This document shows positions 18,036 to 24,163 of a stretch of DNA of 24,163 bases, in pieces. Under the pieces are notes generated by a model. That model did not search any database and was not told the origin of the DNA. It saw only the letters and a list, made by a program, of their open reading frames with translations. Source of the stretch: a bacterium TMED198 (GTDB lineage Bacteria > Fidelibacterota > Marinisomatia > SCGC-AAA003-L08 > D37C17); NCBI GenBank assembly GCA_002170735.1, contig NHIV01000069.1, positions 1 through 24,163 on the forward strand, given 5' to 3'. Each line of letters begins with the position of its first letter. Position 1 is the stretch's first letter. Made by a program: the position numbers and the translations under genes.

Positions 18036-19015
18036 TGAAAAAGCTTATTGAAATTAAAGATTTAAAAACTTACTTCTACACCGAAGCAGGCACAGCTAAA
18101 GCAGTAGATGGGGTAAGCTTTGATATATTTCAGGGTGAAGTGCTAGGAATAGTTGGTGAATCAGGATCTGGAAAATCTGTAACATCACTGTCTATAAATA
18201 GACTTATTCCAAATCCGCCTGGAGAGATTGTCAGTGGTGAAGTTCTATTTAAAGGATCCAACCTTCTAGGTCTTACATATGATGAAATGAAGAAATATAG
18301 AGGAAAAGAAATAGCTATGATATTTCAAGAACCCATGACCTCCCTTAACCCTGTGTATAAAATTAACATGCAAATGAACGAGGTACTTATTGAACATGAA
18401 AACCTCTCATGGGACCAAGCAAACGAAAGAAGCGTTGATATGCTAAATGCAGTAGGAATTCCAGATCCTTCTAAAAGAATGAATGACTATCCACATCAAT
18501 TCTCAGGAGGTATGAGACAACGAGCGATGATTGCCATGGCTCTTCTTTTCAACCCTGCCCTATTAATCGCTGATGAGCCAACCACTGCTTTGGATGTAAC
18601 AATACAAGCTCAGATTCTTGACTTGATGATGTCTCTAAAGGAAAAAAGAAGTGATGCAGCGATACTTCTTATTACACATGACCTTGCTGTTGTTGCTGAA
18701 ACATGTGATAGAGTTATTGTAATGTACGGAGGAAAAATTCAAGAGATTGCATCAATTGATGAGCTCTTTGCAAATCCAGTACACCCCTATACAAAAGCTC
18801 TGATGGAGTCAATACCTAAGCTAGAAACCAAAGAAAAAAGACTAAAGTCACTAAAAGGCATGGTACCCTCAATTATTGATATGGGAAGTGGATGCAAGCT
18901 ATGCTCTAGGTTTGAACCAAAGGACTGCGCGTGCAAAGGAACAAAGGAAGAACCTGATTTAATAGAAGTAAACAACAACCACTGGGCGCGTGTTCATCCA
19001 GACATTATAAAATGA
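18035..19015 (+). CDS. Peptide ABC transporter ATPase, first (OppD/DppD-like)
   Basis: 326 residues. All ATPase motifs are intact: Walker A GESGSGKS (41-48), signature FSGGM (156-160), Walker B LLIADE (176-181) and switch H215. The C-terminus carries the oligopeptide-transporter extension with four cysteines (287, 290, 298, 300). That extension holds a Cys cluster in OppD/DppD relatives, but here the spacing is unusually tight. It corresponds to the N-terminal half of E. coli YejF, which is a single fused double ATPase. Its start overlaps the yejE stop by 1 base and its stop overlaps the next gene by 4 (ATGA). Confidence 0.93.
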   Translation: MKKLIEIKDLKTYFYTEAGTAKAVDGVSFDIFQGEVLGIVGESGSGKSVTSLSINRLIPNPPGEIVSGEVLFKGSNLLGLTYDEMKKYRGKEIAMIFQEPMTSLNPVYKINMQMNEVLIEHENLSWDQANERSVDMLNAVGIPDPSKRMNDYPHQFSGGMRQRAMIAMALLFNPALLIADEPTTALDVTIQAQILDLMMSLKEKRSDAAILLITHDLAVVAETCDRVIVMYGGKIQEIASIDELFANPVHPYTKALMESIPKLETKEKRLKSLKGMVPSIIDMGSGCKLCSRFEPKDCACKGTKEEPDLIEVNNNHWARVHPDIIK

Positions 19016-19893
19016 GTGATACAATTTTAAAGATACAAGATTTAAACGTTGAATTCCCAGTGTTTGGTGGAATTTTTCAGAGAGAAATTTCGCATGTACA
19101 TGCTGTTAAGAATGTGACTATGAATATTACAATGGGGAAAACTATAGGAGTAGTTGGAGAATCAGGATCTGGAAAATCAACTCTTGGAAAGGCCATCATT
19201 AACGTTCTTAGGCTGACAGCACCTGATGTAAGAGTTAGTGGAAACATACTTTTAAATTCTAACGAAGGTAAGCAAATTAATGTACTTGATATTGAGCCCT
19301 CTCAAATTAAATCATATAGATCAGATGTTCAAATGATATTTCAAGATCCATACTCATCTCTAAACCCAAGGATGCTTGTGTCAGATATAATTAGAGAGCC
19401 TCTAGATATAAACACTGACTTAACAACTATAGAAAAAAACGATCGAGTAGACTGGCTTTTACATAAGGTTGGACTAAGCAAAGAACAGGGAAACAGGTAC
19501 CCACATGAATTTAGTGGTGGGCAAAGACAAAGAATTGCAATCGCAAGATCTCTTTCAACAAAGCCAAGGATTATAATAGCAGATGAACCAGTCTCTGCAC
19601 TAGATGTCTCAATCCAAGCTCAAGTAATAAATTTAATGATGGATCTTCAAGAAGAAATGAATCTTACTATAATATTTATTGCTCATGACCTATCAGTTGT
19701 AAAGCATATTTCTACAGATATTTCTGTAATGTATTTAGGTGAGGTTGTAGAAATGGGAGATACAAAAACTGTATTTAACAAGCCTCAGCATGACTACACA
19801 AAAACACTCTTAAAATCAATCCCACATCCAGATCCTATTGGAAGAGAAGCAAGAAAAGAAGAAAGGCTTAAGCTTAAAAAGTATAATATGTAA
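19012..19893 (+). CDS. Peptide ABC transporter ATPase, second (OppF/DppF-like)
   Basis: 293 residues. Walker A GESGSGKS (49-56), signature FSGGQ (167-171), Walker B IIIADE (187-192) and switch H225 are complete. It matches the second half of YejF. It ends soon after the HPDP segment (272-275) with a short basic tail and no Cys cluster, which is normal for this half. Last gene of the five-gene operon. Confidence 0.93.
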   Translation: MSDTILKIQDLNVEFPVFGGIFQREISHVHAVKNVTMNITMGKTIGVVGESGSGKSTLGKAIINVLRLTAPDVRVSGNILLNSNEGKQINVLDIEPSQIKSYRSDVQMIFQDPYSSLNPRMLVSDIIREPLDINTDLTTIEKNDRVDWLLHKVGLSKEQGNRYPHEFSGGQRQRIAIARSLSTKPRIIIADEPVSALDVSIQAQVINLMMDLQEEMNLTIIFIAHDLSVVKHISTDISVMYLGEVVEMGDTKTVFNKPQHDYTKTLLKSIPHPDPIGREARKEERLKLKKYNM

Positions 19894-20128
19894 CGTTCAG
19901 AATTAGTTTCTAAGTTTTGTTAGAACACTATACTTCATTTTAGCAAAGAAATCCCACTTAAATATTCTAAGCCTCAACATACTTTTTAGTTATCTATTAT
20001 CAAATTTTTCCTACAATGATAATCAAACTTTCATTTTCTACTTATTATAACTCCCTTAAAATAACAAGGGCGGGCACTCAGTTGTTGAATGTCCCGCCCT
20101 TGGAAATTACTAGCCTATATATTTAAGG
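19894..20128. other. 235-base AT-rich gap between convergent units
   Basis: No gene is visible. A small hairpin at 19908-19925 (TTCTAA, 6-base loop, TTAGAA) lies just after the transporter operon; it may be a weak terminator but has no proper T-run. The strong GC-rich hairpin at 20065-20102 serves the opposite strand. Confidence 0.5.
20065..20102 (-). terminator. Rho-independent-type terminator of the giant surface-protein gene
   Basis: A perfect 10-bp GC-rich stem (CAAGGGCGGG at 20065-20074 against 20093-20102) with an 18-base loop. It lies 26 bases past the stop at 20129. On the minus strand it is followed by TTATTTTAA, a modest T-run. It could also stop transcripts coming from the transporter side. 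Confidence 0.8.
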
Positions 20129-23100
20129 CTATTTCATAAGCACCATCTTCTTGGTGATCGTTGAACCACCTGAAGTCATCGCGTAGATGTATAGACCGGC
20201 TGATACAGGCTTGTTCATTGCATCACGTCCGTTCCACCCTACATTGTGCGATCCTCGATCCATATGACTGTCTACAAGAGTGGCAACTTCACGTCCGCTA
20301 AGGTCGTACACCTTAAGGGTTACATTGCCAGCTGCCTCTAGGCTGAATCCAATCGTTGTAACTGGATTAAATGGATTTGGATAGTTCTGCATTAATGCTG
20401 TCTGCGTTGGAACCGCTGAAGCGTTCATCACGCTTGCTGTACCACTTGTAAGCGGCGTAGTTCCGTATGCATTGCCATTAAGATTAGCAGAAACATGAAG
20501 CTCTCTACCCTGAGACGCACTCCATAGTCTAAGCTCGATGCGATCGCCAAGCTCATAGCCTGGAAGATCAATGTCTACACCGAAGTCTGCACCATGAACA
20601 GCTTCCCATGCAGATAGAACAACCATGCTAGGATCAACCACTCGTGTGGCGCCTACTAGCTGTCCGTTCGCATAAGCAGCAAGCTCATCACCAACTTCAA
20701 CCTCACCGGTTAGGCTTGTGATAACAATCGGATGGAAAAGACCAGTCTCAACAACATCGTAGTACTCTGATGCGCTTTGAAGTTTAAAGTCTTCCCACTG
20801 AGCTATCTCAGCCTGGTTTGTTCTAGCCAAACCATCTGTTGGGTAGGTGAATACTAAGTCATCTTCACCGTTTAAGAACAACGAGTATCCATCACCTGGA
20901 TTTAGCTCTGTAAGGGTCATTACTCCAAACCCTGGTGCATAGAAGTTACCGCTGTCATCCTTAACAATAAGAAGATCATCATTGTAGCTTGAGAAAGCAT
21001 CCATCGCCGACATTGGCTCTTGAGCAAAGTAACCTAGAAGGTTGTACTTTAGAGCCTCACATACCATTGTAGTTTCGCTAACATTAAAAGGAATACCTTC
21101 GCATGCTACTGTTTGGTCTTCAGCTGATGAAATAAATACTTTAAGACCCTCTACAACATCTATATCATCAAGCTGGTTAACACCAAACGCTGGTGCATAG
21201 AATGCGTTGTCATCGTTTGCCGCAATTACTACATCAGCTCCGAATAAAACATCCTCAACATTTGTACTTGATGGAATGTTATTAACAGAAACAATGTTAT
21301 ACTTAAATGCTTCAATTGTAAGCTCTTGAACAACAGTACATACAGGCTCTATTGAAGATACGGCTGTTAGTAAGTCGCCCCATACTCCATTGCCAGTTGA
21401 CAGAGTTATATCTGCGCTGCACTCTTGATTCGTTGCGGCTTTCCATACTTTAAATGTAATTGGGTTGCCCTCAATGTAACCAGCTAGCTGTGGGCCTCCA
21501 AATTCACAAAGATCAACAGAACCAACAGCTGATATGTTTAGCTGCTCACCTGTCCAAACGCCCGCACCAACCAAGATACTTCCAATCTCATTGCTACAGT
21601 CACCGTAGTTTGTTAAACCAGAATCATCAAAAAGTCCTATCTCATCACCTGGTTCAAGATCAAAACCATCTTGAATGATAACAAGCTGACTCTCACCAGT
21701 ATTCTCTGGTAAATCTGTAAAGTACTGTAGATCAGCACCAGGACAATCTGTTGCATCACATACTAAGCTTCCATCTGCACATTCAACAACTGGTCCATCA
21801 CCACCGCAAACACCGCAGTCATCAACTTCAGCTGAACCGCCGCAATCACCGTTACAGTCTTCATCTGCAATACAGTCGCCATCACAGTTGAAGTTTTCTT
21901 CAGCGTATTCGCAGGTTCCATCATCTGCAGTAGCTTCAGAATCATAGTTACACGCTTCTTCGTCAGTGCAACCATAAACATCCTCTGATCCATCTACATC
22001 TGCGCAGTCTCCTATATCAGTCATAAGGGCTGTACCTGATGGGTCTGAAAGAATAACATCTGAAAGACAAACAGTTCCCTCTCCTTCGACTTCTATATAT
22101 GTTAGGATCCCTTCACCTGCTGATATTGTTGATCCTGTTAGGGAGAATCCAAGTACTGTAGAGCCTCCGATGGAGATATTAAATCCAGCATCTTCTGCTA
22201 GACCTCCACCTGCGCCCACAACCTCAAGACCGTTTACGCTAAACTGGAATCCAGCTATCGATTCACTGCTTGACAATGTAACCTCAATAACACCATTTGA
22301 AGATCCTCCAAGGCCAATAGTTGCATCTGGCTCTACGTTTCCACCTTCAATGGTAAGCGTTCCGCATCCAGTATCTGCAGGCATCTGCTGGCCGCTAGGA
22401 TCTGATAGTATTATATCACCTAGGCAGTACTCCGCAACGCCAGCCTCTTGAGCCTGAACTTCAAGTGAAAGGATTGGTCCACTACCTGGCTCAATTACTG
22501 CACCAGTCAAGCTAAATCCAACAATAATTCCATTGTTTGATGAAATTGTAAACCCTTCTGTTCTACTTGTTGTATAAAGGTTAGTATAGTCAACTAGCTC
22601 AGAAGATGCTTCTACGTTGAACTGGAACCCTGCTACAGCATCTTCGTTGTTCATGCTAACTTCAAGAAGACCAGTATCGCCTACAGCTAAATCCAAGTCT
22701 TCAAAAGTCAACTCAGAAACGGATGCAGGCTCAGTTGCTGTGGCACAGGCTTCATTTGAAGGCTCAGATGTGCCTTCATCATAAACTGCTTGTACAAGGT
22801 AGCAATGATCACCGTATGTTTCATCTACAAAGAATGTAGATGTTGTTGAGGCATAGACCTCTCCGTTTTTCCAAATTGTATAGCCTACAAGATCTCTTCC
22901 TGACAGTGGTGAGAAGTATTGCTTCTCAACTTTGTTAGATCCTTGAACAAGATCAAGTACACTTTCATTGTAAATATCACCGTGGCTGAAGCTATCTATA
23001 CCTTCATTTAATGCCTTGGCAGAAAGTATTGTAGTTTCATATGGCTTAGGAATAATATGTGAGCTCACATTTGAGTTGGCTTCTCTTCCATCACAGTCGC

Positions 23101-24163
23101 CACCATCGTTGCTGTACTCATCACATGTTAGAACTAGACCATACTGCCCATCATCACAGTATCCATCACCTATCCATGATAGATAGGATTCATCAAAACA
23201 TGCACCTACACAGTCTGTAAGCAAGCCTTGAGATGCACAGTCTTCGCTTCCATCACCATTGTCTCCACCACCAGATCCATCGCAATCACCGCCATCGCTG
23301 CTAAGCTCTTCACAGTCAAAGCCAACACCTGGGTAACCTGAATCAGTGTAGTCGGTACAAACGCCATCGCCTAGCTCACTAGCAGGCAAGCAATACTGCA
23401 ATGAACAATCAACTATAGTTCCAACATAAGCTTGATAGTTTGGATCTGAACAATCAACAAATGATAAAGTACAGCAGTCCATTCCTACAAACGGATCGTC
23501 ACCACCATCGTCACCACCATCGTCACCACCATCATCACCGCCATCATCACCGCCGCCGTCACCATCACAGTCACCGCCATCGTTGTCATACTCATCGCAT
23601 GTAAGAACTAGTCCATACTGTCCATCATCGCAGTAACCATCTCCTATCCATGATAGGTAAGACTCCTCAAAGCATGTGCCTACGCAGTCAGTAAGAAGTC
23701 CTTGATCAGCACATTCATCGCTGCCACCGCCTCCATTGTCACCGCCATCGTCACCACCGCCATCGTCACCACCGCCATCGTCACCACCGCCATCGCCACA
23801 GTCTTCACCCTCTTCTGGGGCATTCCATGAGAGCGTGATAGCACCAACTGCACCCACAGCAGTAAGATCGCTTGGAGCCGCTAAAGATGCTCCTGGCTCT
23901 GGAGAAGCTGAAACAGTATTTGAGGCTCCAGATTCACCAACAGCATTTGAGGCTGTTACGTAGTAATTATAGGTACTGCAGTTTTCAGCAGAGCTATCAA
24001 CATACTCAGTTGCTGCTGTTGTAGCAATAAGCTCATATACTCTTGAGCCACCTAAAACTACACCTTCAAACTTTTTATCTGATAGTCTCTTTCCAAAGCT
24101 ATCATGTGTCATATCATAGTGATTACTAAACGAAGGTTTATAAGTAAAATCTCTTCCACCATC
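20129..24163 (-). CDS. Giant secreted surface protein with Notch-like repeats, cohesin-like domains and T9SS-type sorting tail (5' partial)
   Basis: The frame stays open to the window edge, so the start is outside. Numbering from an internal Met at 24112 (1327 residues): part of an FnIII domain (to about 70); a second FnIII domain (80-460) split after SWNAPE by Gly/Asp-rich linkers and three Lin-12/Notch-like Cys units (105-342); two cohesin-like domains (about 463-588 and 594-703) sharing FSLTG and LSDPSG; a Cys/Asp module (712-791, CTDEEACNYD); a surface domain (about 800-925); two similar units with FYAPAFGV and FYAPGFGV (about 936-1090); another surface domain (1115-1225); and a C-terminal sorting domain (1242-1327) opening with NYPNPFNP. 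It is probably exported by a type IX-like system and attached to the surface. Ligand unknown. Base composition appears richer in G+C than neighbouring genes. Confidence 0.85.
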   Translation of the reverse strand, partial: DGGRDFTYKPSFSNHYDMTHDSFGKRLSDKKFEGVVLGGSRVYELIATTAATEYVDSSAENCSTYNYYVTASNAVGESGASNTVSASPEPGASLAAPSDLTAVGAVGAITLSWNAPEEGEDCGDGGGDDGGGDDGGGDDGGDNGGGGSDECADQGLLTDCVGTCFEESYLSWIGDGYCDDGQYGLVLTCDEYDNDGGDCDGDGGGDDGGDDGGDDGGDDGGDDPFVGMDCCTLSFVDCSDPNYQAYVGTIVDCSLQYCLPASELGDGVCTDYTDSGYPGVGFDCEELSSDGGDCDGSGGGDNGDGSEDCASQGLLTDCVGACFDESYLSWIGDGYCDDGQYGLVLTCDEYSNDGGDCDGREANSNVSSHIIPKPYETTILSAKALNEGIDSFSHGDIYNESVLDLVQGSNKVEKQYFSPLSGRDLVGYTIWKNGEVYASTTSTFFVDETYGDHCYLVQAVYDEGTSEPSNEACATATEPASVSELTFEDLDLAVGDTGLLEVSMNNEDAVAGFQFNVEASSELVDYTNLYTTSRTEGFTISSNNGIIVGFSLTGAVIEPGSGPILSLEVQAQEAGVAEYCLGDIILSDPSGQQMPADTGCGTLTIEGGNVEPDATIGLGGSSNGVIEVTLSSSESIAGFQFSVNGLEVVGAGGGLAEDAGFNISIGGSTVLGFSLTGSTISAGEGILTYIEVEGEGTVCLSDVILSDPSGTALMTDIGDCADVDGSEDVYGCTDEEACNYDSEATADDGTCEYAEENFNCDGDCIADEDCNGDCGGSAEVDDCGVCGGDGPVVECADGSLVCDATDCPGADLQYFTDLPENTGESQLVIIQDGFDLEPGDEIGLFDDSGLTNYGDCSNEIGSILVGAGVWTGEQLNISAVGSVDLCEFGGPQLAGYIEGNPITFKVWKAATNQECSADITLSTGNGVWGDLLTAVSSIEPVCTVVQELTIEAFKYNIVSVNNIPSSTNVEDVLFGADVVIAANDDNAFYAPAFGVNQLDDIDVVEGLKVFISSAEDQTVACEGIPFNVSETTMVCEALKYNLLGYFAQEPMSAMDAFSSYNDDLLIVKDDSGNFYAPGFGVMTLTELNPGDGYSLFLNGEDDLVFTYPTDGLARTNQAEIAQWEDFKLQSASEYYDVVETGLFHPIVITSLTGEVEVGDELAAYANGQLVGATRVVDPSMVVLSAWEAVHGADFGVDIDLPGYELGDRIELRLWSASQGRELHVSANLNGNAYGTTPLTSGTASVMNASAVPTQTALMQNYPNPFNPVTTIGFSLEAAGNVTLKVYDLSGREVATLVDSHMDRGSHNVGWNGRDAMNKPVSAGLYIYAMTSGGSTITKKMVLMK
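23087..23722 (-). repeat. Three Lin-12/Notch-like Cys units inside the surface protein
   Basis: Units 1 (23564-23716) and 3 (23090-23245) differ at about 5 of 52 residues, each with the IGDGYCDDGQYG core and a DGGDC end. The middle unit (about 23276-23488) is divergent but keeps GDGVC and DGGDC. The DNA of units 1 and 3 differs at roughly 30 of 155 positions, mostly silent, so this is an old duplication under protein-level constraint. Confidence 0.75.
23499..23561 (-). repeat. In-frame 12-base tandem repeat coding Asp-Asp-Gly-Gly
   Basis: About five copies of a unit reading TCACCACCATCG on the plus strand, with small variants. It encodes the flexible linker between the first and second Notch-like units. 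Copy changes would keep the reading frame. Confidence 0.8.
23739..23795 (-). repeat. In-frame 15-base tandem repeat coding Gly/Asp linker
   Basis: One 12-base copy plus three exact 15-base copies of TCACCACCGCCATCG on the plus strand. It encodes the linker before the first Notch-like unit. The exact identity of copies suggests recent slippage. Confidence 0.8.

Noticed and set aside
18990..19030. Frameshift splitting a fused YejF
   Set aside because: The second gene starts at its own ATG with a normal N-terminus for a stand-alone ATPase, and the ATGA overlap is a common operon junction.
23499..23795. CRISPR-like periodic repeats
   Set aside because: The periods are 12 and 15 bases with no spacers, and they encode a Gly/Asp linker inside a long open frame.

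Overview
The window looks like chromosome from an AT-rich marine bacterium of the Fibrobacterota-Chlorobiota-Bacteroidota (FCB) superphylum. Candidatus Marinimicrobia (SAR406/Neomarinimicrobiota) is my best guess. Reasons: a C-terminal secretion-sorting domain opening with the NYPNPFNP motif, surface proteins with TDxxACNYD-type Cys/Asp modules and DLNGNGVWD-type calcium-loop motifs, cohesin-like and FnIII surface domains, outer-membrane barrels, and few clear Shine-Dalgarno sites. This assignment is inference from protein style, not from a marker gene.

Layout, left to right. (1) 1-3869 (+): the 3' part of a large outer-membrane protein. It has two NEW3/Ig-like domains, the second apparently interrupted by about eleven 28-residue Cys/Trp repeats, then a predicted beta-barrel and two SdrD-B-like domains. 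(2) 9613-3879 (-): a tight three-gene unit encoding a caspase-like (C14) protease fused to an Omp85/BamA-like barrel, a small exported DUF4384-like protein, and a CHASE2-adenylate cyclase. (3) 9681-10831 (+): a single-domain L-asparaginase-like protein and a SerB-type phosphoserine phosphatase. (4) 13580-10828 (-): the TldD and TldE peptidase pair. (5) 13723-19893 (+): a five-gene peptide ABC transporter of the YejABEF type (periplasmic binding protein, two permeases, two separate ATPases). (6) 24163-20129 (-): the 3' part of a giant secreted surface protein. It contains an FnIII domain split by Lin-12/Notch-like repeats in Gly/Asp-rich linkers, two cohesin-like domains and a sorting tail, and it is followed by a strong hairpin terminator.

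How the genes may work together. The caspase-barrel and the DUF4384-like protein should be in the cell envelope, and the cyclase has a predicted periplasmic CHASE2 sensor. The unit could therefore couple envelope proteolysis to cAMP production. I consider it the most promising candidate for an undescribed system here. The Yej-type importer and TldDE are transcribed divergently from a shared 142-bp region; the first imports peptides and the second degrades or matures them, so joint use in peptide salvage is plausible. Three of the large surface proteins appear to have extra modules inserted inside another fold.

No tRNA, rRNA, CRISPR array, transposase or phage gene was seen. The window is almost fully coding, and no gene-free stretch exceeds 300 bases.
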